DNA from: Calycina herbarum | Lineage: Eukaryota > Ascomycota > Leotiomycetes > Helotiales > Pezizellaceae | Direction: 5' to 3' | Length of the DNA stretch: 64,000 nucleotides | Assembly: GCA_001414485.1 (NCBI GenBank) | Contig: LLEY01000211.1 | Coordinates: 1-64,000 of the forward strand | Shown: one piece after another, positions 1 through 12,625 of the stretch | Position numbering within the stretch: the first letter of the stretch is position 1 | Layout: every line of letters starts with the position of its first letter | Translations under genes and position numbers: made by a program | Notes under the pieces: generated by a model | Told to the model about the DNA's origin: nothing | The model's input: the letters and a program-made list of their open reading frames with translations, nothing else | Database searches by the model: none

Positions 1-848
1 GGGCGGTTGTGCGTTAGCTTTTGGGGTTGGGGGCACGAGGGTTTGGTAATGGGGAGGGGAGGATGGGTCTTTGGTCGGGAGAGAGAGTTTTAATACTGGA
101 TGTCCTTTTTTGGGAGGGGGATAGGGAAAGGAGGAGGAAGGGCGATTGCAAACGTCCAAATTCCCAAAGTCCCTCCGCCCGACACCTGCTAGATTTCTTT
201 GCTTTTTTTTATAGATTACACTGGGTACCGGACGAGATGCTAACTTGCACTCAACAGAGCGTCCGAAGAAAGGGTGGCAAGAAAGGAAGGGGTCATGTTT
301 ATATTATCTGTTCCCTGAATCCTAAACACAAGCAGCGACAAGGGAAGTGATTTCCTCTCATGCGAATTATCGGAACGAAGCGATCGAAAAAATATGTGCT
401 CGAGGTCGTGGATTTATACATACGGAGAGGGTTGTAAGATATTTCTTGTGGCATGGAATTGGCGTTGAAAGGGATGTTCTTCTTTGGAATTGCTATGTGA
501 GGAAAGGAGATTGACATAGATGGGGGGTTGATGTGTTCAACTTGAAAGCAAGATCTTCAGAGGCGGACTGCTGATGGTTTTTTGGCATGTGGAAGATGGG
601 GATGGGAGATGATGTATATTTTGATGTACTCTACTGTATGGGAATCGAGACACTAGGGGTGGAGCATTACTGGCATATATGCTTAATTGACATCACTTCT
701 TCCATATCAAGATACACTGTCTGGACTATTTCGGGTTGGAAGTACGATTTCTTTTTCTTCATGAAAGTGCGATTCCCCAAAAGCATACATCGAACGTATG
801 CCTCGATGAGATTCGGAATCCCGAATATTTGGGATCGACTTTTTTAGA
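1..848. other. Intergenic, no supportable gene
   Basis: Normal-composition DNA with short open frames on both strands (about 60-110 codons). None shows a recognisable domain, believable introns or a coherent amino-acid pattern. It may hold the untranslated end of a gene lying left of the window. The sequence changes to AT-rich repeat DNA near 850. Confidence 0.5.
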
Positions 849-1674
849 AGGTCTATAATGTATAAAAGATACCGCGGTAGAGAAATGTCTAGCTACTGGT
901 AGGTGGCCTACTGATAGCACGAAAATCTTGGTCTAATCTAGGGTGCTATTTGTAGGTAACCTACTAATAACCATATTTAAATATACCCGATTCCTTTTCC
1001 TTACTAGCTTTATAACTTAGAACCAGCGTATTAACAGACTACTCAACTACTCGAGTACTACTCGAGTAGTCGTGAGTAGAGTAGAGTAGAGTATAAGTAG
1101 CGAGTTTAATAAGTAGAGTAGAGTATAAGTAACGAGTTTGATAAGTAGAGTAGAGTAGCTACTCTTTATAACTCGAGTAGTAATATATAAATATAAGCTA
1201 AAAAGTTCTACTTTTAGTAGTAAAAAATAAAATATACTTGAAAATTAAGTAAGAAACTAATAACTCTTACTTCTTCTCTCTCTTTCTCTTTTAAATAGAT
1301 ATAACCTTAGAAAGTTTCTATAATTTCTAAATTTATAACTATACCTTGATATTAGGCCCGAGTTACTCGACAGTCGGTCCGAATCGGCCTATACTACTCG
1401 AGTACTACTTAAGTAAGTACTTAAGTAGTATTAAGTAGAGTAGAGTAGCGGTTACTACTCTACTCTACTCTACTTATTTAATATACTACTTAGAACTTAT
1501 CTACGACTTTGTTTCTTATTTATAAATATAGTACTATAAAAATAGCAATAGTTAGGAAAGGCTAGAATAAAAAAAAAACGGCTAACTATTAGTAGATAAC
1601 CTATAGGTTATATAAGAGAATTATAAGTAATTCGTAGATAACTTATAAATAGCTATAATATATAAATTCAATTA
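849..1674. repeat. AT-rich patch with CTACTC/GAGTAG inverted and tandem repeats
   Basis: Two blocks of short repeats face each other. Around 1041-1190, palindromes such as CTACTCGAGTAGT are followed by runs of GAGTA and a roughly 32-bp direct repeat (AGTAGAGTAGAGTATAAGTA and following bases). Around 1393-1482 is the complementary arrangement. The span of about 450 bp with inverted ends could be a degraded MITE or the terminal repeats of a lost DNA transposon. No target-site duplication was identified, so the family stays open. The composition matches RIP-affected DNA. Confidence 0.5.
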
Positions 1675-1705
1675 ACGTAGTTTATTACCGAGTAGTATAC
1701 TTTCC
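1675..1705 (+). repeat. Left terminal inverted repeat of the Fot1-like element
   Basis: It pairs with 14567-14614. All clear mismatches are A or T here against G or C at the right end, so this copy has suffered more RIP. Confidence 0.8.
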
Positions 1706-1711
1706 TCTACT

Positions 1712-2312
1712 TTACTATCTACTAACTTTAATACACGTTTTCTTAATAACTAACTATAGAAATCTAAACCTAAGAAGCACGAATTATCCTAGCTATCGAG
1801 GCTATTCGAATATCTAAAAAACTTAGTCGCCGCTCTACTATAAAAATCTACAAAGTCTCTAAAACAATACTTCGATATAGAATAGCTAGCTGAACCTATT
1901 ACCTCGAAACTAAACCTAATTATTATAAATTAAACGACTTAGAGAAGGAGACACTTATTCGATATATACTTGATCTAGATATAAGAGGATTTGTGCCCCG
2001 ACTAGCTAGTATAGAAGATATAGCGAATTATATCCTCGAATCGCAGAGAGGAAAACGCGTCGGCAAGCTCTAGGTACATCGATTTATACAACGTCGACTA
2101 GAATTAAAGACGTGTTTTAATCGCGTTTACGACTTTCAAAGAGTCTTATATAAAGATCTAGAGCTTATTAGTATATAGTTTCGACTTATAGATAATATAA
2201 GAGCAAAATACAGTGTTTTAGACTACGACTTTTATAACTTTAATAAGACAGGGTTTATAATAGGAATTATCTGTCTAGTAATAGTTGTAACTCGCGCTAA
2301 TCGACGTAGTAG
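1712..2312 (+). pseudogene. Fot1/pogo transposase, N-terminal half (RIP-broken)
   Basis: The plus-strand translation, reading through stops, gives a helix-turn-helix region (IILAIEAIRISKKLSRRS, about 1775-1830), a CENP-B-type HTH stretch (about 1935-2080), and the start of the DDE domain with YNFNKTGF at about 2232, where intact relatives have YNFDETG. The first catalytic Asp is therefore Asn here, a G-to-A change. The frame stops at VVTRANRRS, where Gypsy A is inserted, and resumes at 13409. In-frame TAG and TAA codons sit where Gln or Trp is expected. It would normally cut and paste the element at TA sites in the nucleus. The start codon is not identifiable. Confidence 0.8.
2308..2312. other. 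Left TSD of Gypsy A (AGTAG)
   Basis: AGTAG pairs with GGCAG at 13404-13408. The two differences are G-to-A and C-to-T, so the duplication was mutated by RIP after insertion. Joining the flanks at this site restores the transposase reading frame. Confidence 0.7.
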
Positions 2313-2631
2313 TATAATAGCCCGCTATTAAGAATAAAAGTTACTAAGATTATATATATATTAGATAGAATACAGTTCAGAGTATAGAAATACTAAGAGT
2401 TATATAGAATATAAGGATTACGTATTCGAGTATTAGAATGTCCGGTTCAGATCTCCGAGTCTATTATTATTATCCGAACTCTTTTATATATAGATGCTCT
2501 TACTCTTAGTATTAGAAAAGGTTAATTTAATCTTTTTCTTCGTATTTAAAGCCTAGTATCTAAGTATATTATTCTATAGAACGTACTTCTATATACCTCT
2601 TTTATAGTATTATCTGTTTTATATTATTATA
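2313..2631 (+). repeat. 5' LTR of Gypsy A
   Basis: 319 bp. It matches 13085-13403 over its full length, with differences that are transitions, mostly A/T here against G/C in the 3' copy. Confidence 0.9.
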
Positions 2632-2649
2632 TTAAAAGATTAAATTCTT

Positions 2650-3600
2650 CTCGCTGAGAATAGCCTGTTATAATATCTTACTAAGCGCGTTAACGTCTTA
2701 TATTAAATTCGATTCAGCTTAGATTCGGATTAGTATAATAACAACCTTAAATTACTAGTTTATAGATAGCTAGTAATATTAGGGTTTAATATCTATTAGT
2801 TAGCTAGTAAAAAGCGTATTCTCTAATACGTTAAAGAAGTAGAAGACGCTAAGGATTCCTAAGACTTTAAATAACTCTCTCTATATAGAGATTACTATAT
2901 AAGGTTTAGAAAGTCGATATTAAGTTACTCGGAAAGCTCTTGAATCTACTTCTAAACTCTCTCTTAATAACATCGAGTATATTAAACTAAAGAGCGACTC
3001 TAGGTCTCTTCTAAGCTCTGCTAGAGAGTGTTAAGTAACCTACTAGGGAAACTAGTAAGCCTCTCTCTAAATACGTACTAAACTATACTTATATACTTAA
3101 AACTAAAAAGTTAAGAAATAACAAAGGTAAGAGCCTAGCCTAAAACCTTAGAGACTTATAAGACTTTTCTAATATAGACGAGATATAGAGTATAGTATAA
3201 GAATTAGAAGAAGAACTTCGAAATAACAACTATCGGTTTAGATAGTTAGAATCTATTATAAAAGAACTCTAAGAATAAACCAGAGTCTCTTAACCTTCTC
3301 GACTCGAAACCGACTATAACTCTCCTTCTATTCTAAGCACTATACTAGACCCCTTTCGCTTAAGAAGCGAACCTGCCTCTGATGCCTTCTCTACTGTTTA
3401 GACTACTTCAAGGATATTCAAAACCACCTCTACCAGCGAACGCTAAAAGACTCCGGACCGAGTCCTAGCCGGTACGACGTGCTACTACTGTAGTAAGCCT
3501 GGGTACTACAAAACCGACTGCTCTTAGCTACCTAGTATTAAAGAAATAGTCTAAGAAGTGAACGAAGATAACCTATAAGTTCTTATAAAGTACTCCGATT
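2650..3600 (+). pseudogene. Gypsy A gag relic with CCHC zinc knuckle
   Basis: A charged, Gln/Glu-rich gag-like region ends in a zinc knuckle at 3480-3521 reading CYYCSKPGYYKTDC. Family members have C-x2-C-x4-H-x4-C; here the His position is Tyr, as expected from CAC-to-TAC. In retrotransposons this motif binds the element RNA during particle assembly. Start and end are approximate because stops interrupt all frames. Confidence 0.7.
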
Positions 3601-6600
3601 CTAACCCGAATTAGAGGGAAAACGAGGCAGCCTAGGTAAAGACTCTTTCCTAGGCCTACGTAAATATAATCTATCGAATCTTAACCTTTCTAGACTTATA
3701 AGAGGAAACTAATTCCTTATAAATATAATACTTAGTATATATAGATATAGTGTTAAAACTCGAGTCTTAATAGATATAGAAGCGAATAGATTCCTATTCT
3801 TAAATTAACCTCTAGCTCTATAGCTATTCTAATCGTTAGATATACAGATTCGAAAACTACTCTACTTAGTGCTTATTTATAGATATAATAGTAGTATTAA
3901 GAGTAAAGTAATATAGTTTATATAACTATATCTAAACCTAGATCGACGTCGTATCTAAAACTGCCCCTTTATCGTCCTAGACCTTAGATAATAAGACCTA
4001 ATTATTAGAAATAAATAGTTAAAACATTTTAATATTCTTCTTAACTCTACTAAGAATCAACTTATTTAGCTAGCTAAAACCCTACTAACTCCTTACTTTG
4101 AAAAGGAAATCTTACTTTCTCTAACTTCTAGCTAGAACTAGAAGTCTTATTTAAATACATAGTTAGATATAAACTAAAGGGATTACGCTCTTTATTAAGA
4201 TAAAAAGCAAAGGAATAGTAAGCTCTTAGCTAAGTTATTACTATTATCTATAATATTAACTTCTAATATTTACCTCTCTAACTCTACTCTAAATACCTTC
4301 TAACCTGCTAGTATAGCTTAGATAGATTAGACCTTATACTCTTTTATTAGTAAAATAAGTATAAATGCTTTATATTTTAATATAAAGTAACCTAATACTA
4401 AGTTCTTTATAATAAGCATCTATAAATTAGATTAGATCATCGACGAAAGATTAGCTCTACTCTTAGATAACGCTAAGACTATAGACCTGATATAGTTCTA
4501 ACTCTCTTAATATTACTCGTTGTTCTAGGATATATTCTTAAAAGCAGTCTTAGATAAACTTCTCTCTTACCGCGTATATAACTATAAAATCACCTTAAAT
4601 AAACCTCTTTCTACCTCCTACTCCTCTCTATATTAATAGTTAACTATAGAACTATAAGTAATAAAAGAGTATCTTATAAATAATTTAAATAAAGGATTTA
4701 TTATTAATAGTAATAGTTCTTTTACCTTACTAGTACTCTTTGTTAAAAAGTCTAATAACGATAAGCTACGGTTCTATATCGATTATTAGAAGCTAAATAC
4801 TTTTACCTAAAATAACTCTTATCTGATTTCTTATATCGACGAACTCCTTTTAAGATTAAGGAAAGCTAAGATCTTTACTAAGTTAGATATATGTTAAGCT
4901 TTCTATTATATCTAAATAGACCTAGACTCGGAAGAGATAACTACGTTTAAAACTAGATATAGAATATATAAATATAAGGTTCTTCCTTTTAGACTCTATA
5001 ATAGACCTGCTACCTACTAACGTTATATAAACGACGTCTTAATCGACTACCTAGATAACTTTTATATTACTTACTTAGACGATATACTAATCTATTTAGA
5101 TAATATTAAAGATTATAAGAAATAAGTAAAGATAGTTCTGAATCAGCTCTAAGAAGTAGGACTTTAAGTAGATATTAAAAAGAGCGAATTTAGTATTACC
5201 TAAGTTAAATATCTCGGTTATATATTAACTACGAAAGAACTCGAAGTAGACTCTAATAAAGTAGAACCTCTACGAAACTAGGTCTAACCTAGTACTATAA
5301 CAGGTATAAAGTCTTATCTAGGCTTTTATAGATTCTATAGACAATTTATTAAGAACTTTAGCAAAATCGTAAAACCTCTAACTACTATAACGCGGCCTTT
5401 AGAGCCGTTTCAGTAGACATCTAAATACGAAGAAGCTTTTAAAGAATTATAGACCTAGCTACTCTTAGTTTAAGCCTTATACTACTTCGACTCTAAATAT
5501 CCTACGAAGCTAGAGACAGACTCTTCTAATAGAGTAATAGTAGGTATATTCTCTTAATAATATAGTAATTATTAGTATCTTATAGGTTTCTATTCCTACG
5601 TCCTAGTCGGATATAAAACGAACTAGGAAATCTACGACAAGGAACTGTTTATAATTATAAAAGCGTTTAGAAAATAGTAACCTAAGCTTATATCGTATTA
5701 GAACCGTATTAACGTCTTCTTAGACTATAGATCCTTAGAATACTTTATAATAATAAAGCTGCTTACTTCTAAGCAAGTATAATAGATAGAATTCCTCTCC
5801 GACTTTAATTTCTAGATCTGATTTACGTCTAGAAAGAATAATTAAAAGGTAGATATACTAACTAGATAAAGGTAAGACATTAGAATATAAGATTAAGTTA
5901 AGTTAGACAGCTGCTTATATACCCTTCTTAGACCTATTAGGCTTAACCTCTGAATTAACGCTTATCTTACTTAGATCTTTTAAGTAATATCTCTTTCTAT
6001 AATTAAGTTAGATATTATCTCTAGGTCTAGATCAGATCTAATTTAGAAGCTAAGAACGGCTAATACGTAATTATTCGAGAAGGAACGTAGAGAACTTAAG
6101 AATAGTTATACTATCTCGTCTAATAATTTACTCTTGTTTAAAGAACGGCTTTATATTAAAAAGAATACTAAACTCTATACGAATCTAATCTAAGAAGCCT
6201 ATAACTAAGTATCTAGTACTTACCTAAGTGTTTAAAAGATATACTAGTTACTAGTATCTACCTACTACTAGGTTAGTATAGGTTTAGACTATAAGCTATA
6301 CATAGCTAACTACCGAGCTTATAGATACTCTTATCCTTAATAGACTAAATAATAAGGATTCCTCTACCTACTACTAGTACTAGATTATCTGATATAGTAT
6401 ATATATATAGACTTTAAGTTATTTCTAAAAGATAAGTATAAATATAATACTATACTAGTATTTATTAACCGTCTCGGAAAGGATTCAGTATCTATTCCCT
6501 ACTACTCTACTATTAATATTAGAGGATTAGCCTAGTTTTTTATATAATAGATCTATCGTTTTAGTTACTACTCTAAATCGATTATATCTAATAAAGAACC

Positions 6601-7389
6601 TTAATTCATCTTAGCTTTTTAGATAGAATTCTATTATATTATCAGTGTTAAGCTTAAGCTCTCTATAGCTTACTATAAATAAATAGATAGTTAGATAGAG
6701 ATTATAAACCGATATATTAATCAGAGGCTAAGGTCTTTCGTAACCTACTATTAGGATAACTAGAGCGAGTTAATCCCTCTTATAGATAGAGTATAAATAA
6801 CTCTTCTATACTTATCTATTAGTATAACTCTATATTAGCTTAAGTTTAAGCTTAATTCGTAAACCTCGTAGGATTAGAATACTTCTAAGACCTCTATTCT
6901 CTAGAAACGACTAAATTATAATCAGGTAGTTAAGATAGCTACACGTATATACTCTGCTTAGAACGTAGCTAAAGATAATATAAGTAAAGCTTAGTAGAGA
7001 ATATAAGATAGTATAAATTAGTACTAAAGAGCTATTAACTAGGACGTTAGTAATAGAGTTTACTTATCGACTAAGAATCTTAGGATAAATCGACCTAGCT
7101 AAAAGCTAGCTAAACAGTAGACTAGACTCTTTAAAATACTAGAACGTATAAGATACTCTTATAGACTAAAACTCCTAGAAGGATTATTAATCTATAATAT
7201 TTTCACTATAGACATACTATCTAAAGATCTGAATACCTCTCTACCTAGATAAGAAGCTTTAGAGCTATCTCTAGAAATTATTTAGAGTATATAAGAATAG
7301 GAAGTTTAAGAAATTCTTAGTAGTAGACTTTTTAGGAGATAACTATAATACTAGGTTAGATAGGTTAGTTACGATATAGACTCTACCTA
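3601..7389 (+). pseudogene. Gypsy A pol relic (protease, RT, RNase H, integrase, chromodomain start)
   Basis: The reverse transcriptase active site reads YLDD at 5072-5083, within TYLDDILIYLDN. RNase H-like sequence follows at about 5500-5750 and an integrase core at about 6150-6750. The C-terminal region at 7220-7389 reads as a chromodomain (EVQEILSSRL, then LQYQVRQVSYDIDSTQY). Gypsy B is inserted after this Tyr codon. The rest of the chromodomain and the Pro-rich tail are at 12872-13075. All frames are broken by TAA/TAG in the RIP pattern. Confidence 0.8.
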
Positions 7390-7394
7390 GTATC
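7390..7394. other. Left TSD of Gypsy B (GTATC)
   Basis: GTATC is identical to 12867-12871, immediately after the 3' LTR of Gypsy B. Confidence 0.9.
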
Positions 7395-7635
7395 TGTCAA
7401 GGGTTACACCCGTGGAATAAGTCTTAGAGTACTCCAGCGACGCATTCACGTGACCTCGCTTGGCAACGCATGGACGTAACAGAACCTTCGAGAGTACCCT
7501 TGGCAGAACCCTCTAGAATGAGTTAACTGAGTATATAAGTTAGTAAGGACTCTGGCTTGGAAAGGACAATCGAATCTTCTTATATATAGATACCTCTATA
7601 GTTCAATTCATTAGTATTTACTACAAGTCCTAATA
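7395..7635 (+). repeat. 5' LTR of Gypsy B
   Basis: 241 bp. By hand alignment it differs from the 3' LTR at 9 positions. Every one is TG-to-TA or CA-to-TA, and all nine changes are in this 5' copy. Confidence 0.93.
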
Positions 7636-7655
7636 TTAGATTCGATTCTTAAACC

Positions 7656-7824
7656 AACACTAGAACAACGGGCCTTTATAGCAACACTAGAACATATTAG
7701 GCCATTTTGGCAACACTAGAACATAACGGGCCTTTATAGTAACACTAGAACATATTAGGCTATTTTAGTAACACTGGAACTTAAGGGCCTTTATAGTAAT
7801 ACTAGAACTTATAGGCTATTTTAC
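7656..7824 (+). repeat. Tandem repeats in the leader of Gypsy B
   Basis: Six units of 27-29 bp each begin AACACTAGAAC or a close variant. Two unit types alternate: one continues with ACGGGCCTTTATAG, the other with ATTAGGCCATTTTGG. The block lies just inside the 5' LTR, where the primer-binding site and untranslated leader are expected. Confidence 0.85.
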
Positions 7825-7929
7825 AGCATTTATAGAACTTACAGATAATAGGAGAACTATAAGAAGGTAGTATATCGAATCAGCTACCTGCCTAGTTCCT
7901 ATAATATGTTTAAGAGTAGCGGAATTAGT

Positions 7930-8957
7930 TAATATCTGCTTAAGAGGACGATCGTCTACGGATTATAAACAAGTAAAAGAAGGATGAGGAAGCTCGCTTA
8001 TAGATGATCTACAACGATAATAAACCTAGGAAATCTCTTCCTCTACTACTAGAATTCTACGGAGACTTAGACAAGCTAGAAGCTTAGTTATAATAAGTAT
8101 AAGCTAAAATCGAAGTCGACTACTACAGATGTACTAAATACGTTAAGTTTTAAGCACTTAATAGATCCTTATAGAGTAAGGCGCTTTATAGAATAGAAGT
8201 ATAGGTACGGGAATAGGGCAAGCTAGAGCTAGCTAATAGTAGTAATTTCTTAGGTCGAGTAGAGTTTATGTTTAAAGACCTGTAGGCTAAGGAAAGAGCG
8301 TAACGAAAGCTGGAATCCTTCTGCTAGGGCTTAAGACTATTCCTAGAGGTCTTTACGAAATAGCAAGCCCTGCTTATAGAGTCTGGAGGAGGATCTTAGC
8401 TAGACGACGTAAAAAAGGTATCTCTTAACCGAATCCTTAGCAACGAGTTAGTTAAGACGATGATTATAGTTCCTTCTTAACCTAACTTCGAGTCTTACTA
8501 CTCTATTATTAAAGAAACGGACGACTGCTTAAGGGCTTATAAAGCTCGAACATTAAGATCCAGGGCCTAGACTCTCCTAGAAATACTACGGACCTCTTAG
8601 AAACGCTCGACGGATACTATATAGCAGGTAACGAGCGGTAATATCGCTAACAGACCGAAAGTTACCTATAAGGCATCTGTAGAGGGCATGGATTAGGAAC
8701 CAGCACCTGCTAAAGTCTTAACAACTAGTACTAAGCGTGCTAAATAGGTGTCCTAGAAAGAACGAAGCAACTATGCTTATACTAGTCGCTGTCTTCGCTG
8801 TGGAGCTACTAGTTATTTTGTTCAAGAATGTCTATATAAACCACTAAGGCGACCTATAACAGCGGATTCGGTCTGTAAACAGAAGGCAGAGGTTAAGGAA
8901 GTAGCGCTAGAATTAGAAGAAGAAGATAGTGATATCTCCTCGGATTCGGAAAACTAG
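7930..8957 (+). pseudogene. Gypsy B gag relic with zinc knuckle
   Basis: Reading through TAA/TAG gives a gag-type protein with Glu/Arg-rich helices and a knuckle CLRCGATSYFVQEC at 8790-8831, a C-x2-C-x4-H-x4-C motif with His replaced by Tyr. The frame ends in an acidic stretch (ELEEEDSDISSDSEN) before tandem stops near 8955. The knuckle is in a different frame from pol, so pol was probably a separate ORF or reached by frameshifting, unless an indel intervenes. Confidence 0.75.
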
Positions 8958-8979
8958 TAGCTCCTGTCAAAAAGCGTAG

Positions 8980-11900
8980 GCAGGGGCGACGAAGAGAGTT
9001 GTTAGTAATAGACACTTAGAGACATTTTAAGTAGGAATATATAGACGAAAAACCTCTTCTTATATCGGCTTTAGTAAATAGGGTAGCTACTTTATAAGCC
9101 TTAGTAGATTTAGGGTGTTTAGTCTATGGAATTATTTTAGACTGTTTTGTCTATCGCTATTAGCTCTCTTACGTATAAATCATACTAAGGCATTTACAGT
9201 TAGTAGAAGGAGTATTAGAAGATGCTATATCCTAAGCAGTATCTTTTAGCATAGATATTAGAGGCTACTAGTAGAAACGGGTTTATACTTACATAGTCCC
9301 TAAGATCGAGGGCTATGAAATAATTCTAGGAAAATCTTAGTTAAGGAGAGAGCGAGCTTTACTTAACGCTGTTAAGGGATGCTTGCTCTTCTAAGACTCT
9401 AGGTTAGAAGTTTATAGCGAGCTAGAAAGGTCTTACTCCTATAAGTAAGTAAGCGCGGCCGTCTTCCACTTTCTTACGAATCGAAAACAGAAGCTATAAG
9501 TCTTTATAGCAAGCCTTACAGATATTACAAAAGCCTTAACAGAAAAGAAGTATATAGACCTATAGACGAAGCTACCTAGCTGGATTAGCCTAGAATTCTA
9601 TCTAGCATTCGATAGGAAGGAAGTAAACAAGTTACTAGTATATTATAAAGGAATTAATCATAGTATCAAGCTCTTACAGACCGAAAACGGATCAGAAGAA
9701 ACAGTCCCTTAAGGGCCACTCTATAACATGTTATAAGACGAGCTGTTAGTACTCTATAAAACCCTAACAGAGTTACTAGATAAGGAATTCATTCGAGTAA
9801 GCAACTCTTCAACAGCTACGCTAGTACTTTTCGTATAGAAGCTAGGAGGGGGTCTACAGTTCTATTACAACTACCGAGCACTAAATAAGTTAACCTATAA
9901 AGACTGCTACCCTTTGCCTTTAATCTAAGAAATACTTAACTAGATTAGGAAAGCTAAGTAGTTTATAAAAATAGATATTATTACTGCCTTTTATAAGATA
10001 CAGATTAAGGAGGGAGACGAGTGGAAAACGGCTTTCCGGACACGCTTTAGGCTTTTTAAATAGCTTATTACCCCTTTTAGGCTTATAAATACTCCTAGTA
10101 CTTTCTAGCGGTATATTAATTATACGCTTTAAGAGTTCTTAGACGACTTTATCTCAATATATATCGACGATGTCTTAGTCTTTATAGACAGCACCTATAA
10201 CCAGCACTGCGAGCATGTCTATAAAGTAATACAAAGGCTTTAAGATACTAGGCTATAGCTTAATATTAATAAGTACGAATTTAAAGTATAGTCTACAAAG
10301 TACCTTAGGTTTATTATAGAAGTAGGGAAAGGTTTATAGATAGACCTAGCTAAAATACAGGCTATTATAGATTAGAAAGCACCAACAACGGCAAAAGGCG
10401 TCCTTAGCTTCCTAGGATTTGCGAATTTCTATCGACGGTTTATTAAAGACTTTTTACAGATTATAGCTCCTCTTTATAGACTTGTTAAAAAGGATATATC
10501 CTTCTAATAGACAGACGAAGCAAATAGAGCCTTCGAACAGTTAAAGCAGGCCTTTATAGAGGCCCTAGTACTAGCTTAGTTTAACCTAGATTACAAGACG
10601 GTCCTAGAGACAGACTCCTCTAGATATTGCTTAAGAGGCGTGCTCTCTCAAGTAAAGAATAGCATCTTACAGCCCGTAGCCTTCTTCTTAAAGAAACACG
10701 CACCTACTGAATACAATTACCTAATATATAATAAAGAGTTGTTAGCTATTATTCAGTACCTTAAGGAATAGGAAGCGGAGTTAAAAAGTGTTAGGCAGTT
10801 TACAGTACTTACAGATCATAAGAATCTTAAGTACTTTACAACAGTCCATAAACTATCTAAAAGACAAATGCGGTAGTAGTTAATACTTAGCAAGTTTAAC
10901 CCAATTATCTAATACCGCCTAGGCAAAGAGGGAGGACTGCTAGATATACTAACAAGGAGGGACTAGGACCTTCTAGAGGAGAGAGATAAACGCCTTAATT
11001 ATAGGATAGCATAACTAATTCTAGACAGAATGATTTAAGGAAATACTATATAGCTAGCACTAGTGTTAGTAAACAGGAGGAATTAAGTAAGCGACGTAGC
11101 GACATAGTAAGCGTTTATAGACTAACTACGGAACCTCTAGGAAGAGGGAAAGGTATAGGACAAGGACTTTAAGCGTCTTATAGACACTATTTACTAAGGA
11201 GATAGGGTGTTTCTAGCAGACCTCGCTTCTCTAGTTAAAGTCTCTGTCTCTAACTGCTCAGTTAATAAGAACGGTGATTTACGGTTTAGAGGCAGACTAT
11301 AGGTCCCCGACTATAAGCCGCTACGGACCGCAATTATACAGGAACTCTATAATTCTATACTTACGGGCCATCCTAGCAAGAACGGGACAATTGTAATAGT
11401 CTTAAGGGAGTTCTTCTAGCCAAACCTACAGACTATAGTTAAGTAGTTTATCTATAACTGTAGAGTTTACAGACGTACTAAGGTCTAGAGGGACCGTAAA
11501 TAAGGCCTGCTTTGTCCGTTACCAATTCCTAAGTAGCAATGGCAGGAGATCTCTGTCGACTTTATTAGACCACTACCTATAAGTAAAGGCTCTGATATAA
11601 TAGCAGTATTCACGGACCGTTTAGGCAAAGGGGTGCTCCTTACGGCTTATAACTCGACTATATCATCGGAGGAATTTGCTCGCTTATTCATTACTATATA
11701 CTACAGCTTACATGGACTACCAAGAGCAATAGTATCTGATAGGGGCCCGTAATTCATTAGACAAGCATGGAAGACGCTTTATAACTTCTTACAGATTGAA
11801 CGACGGATCTCTACAGCCTTCTATCTACAAACTGACGGGTTAACGGAACGGGCAAATGCTGAAGTCGAGACGCTTCTACAGTAGTGGATTAATATAGCTT

Positions 11901-12625
11901 AGGACGACTGGGCCGACTGGCTGCTAGTAGTATAGCTAGCTTTTAACGGACGGGATTTAACATCAACGAGTGTAAGCCCCTTCTAACTTAGCCACGGCTA
12001 TCCGTTACGGACTATCGACCCCTTAACAGACGTCGTAGCACCTATAAACACAAAAACACCAATTCAAAAGGGCGAAGCAATAGTAGCAAAGATTAAGGCT
12101 ATTGTAGAATAGGCATAATCATCAATGGCAAGGGTACAATAAGACCAGGAGACTTAAGTAAATCGTTCACGGAAAACCGCTCCTGCGTATAAGGTTGGAG
12201 ACAAGGTTTACTTAAGCTTACGGAATATACGGACAGACAGGGCTAGTAAGAAACTAGACGCTCGATCCGCCAAGTTCATAGTTATCGAGGTCATTAGCCC
12301 GTCTGTATATAGGCTGGACACCCCGCCTAGTATCTACAATGTCTTCAATGTAGACTTATTAAGGCCAGCAGCTACAGACCCGCTGCCTAGTCAAATTACA
12401 GACGATGATCAACCACCTGCAATATTAGTAGACGATACTATAGAATGGCAAGTTGAAAGAATACTAGGTCAACGGCAAAAGAAGCTCTCAGGGAAAGGCT
12501 CTTGTACTCGACTCGAGTACAAGGTTAAATGGACAGGATACGCAAACCCAACATGGGAACCTGCTACTGAGTTAGAGGACACAGTAGCCCTAGACACCTA
12601 CCTTCAAGAGCAGGAAGGGGGGTAA
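8980..12625 (+). pseudogene. Gypsy B pol relic with C-terminal chromodomain
   Basis: The order is aspartic protease-like sequence (about 9000-9450), reverse transcriptase with YIDDV at 10160-10174, RNase H (about 10560-10950), integrase with an HHCC-like region (about 11360-11480), then DDE signatures VDFIRPLP, VSDRGPQF and TERANAE (about 11555-11860). A chromodomain at about 12440-12590 contains LEYKVKWTGYANPTWEP. The stop codon TAA (12623-12625) directly abuts the 3' LTR. From about 12150 to the stop the frame is essentially open, while upstream RT and RNase H carry stops. Chromodomains of such elements direct integration to modified histones. Confidence 0.85.

Noticed and set aside
1..848. 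Open frames at 21-350 (+), 299-517 (-) and 587-847 (+)
   Set aside because: They overlap, have low-complexity or random-looking translations, no domains and no splice support.
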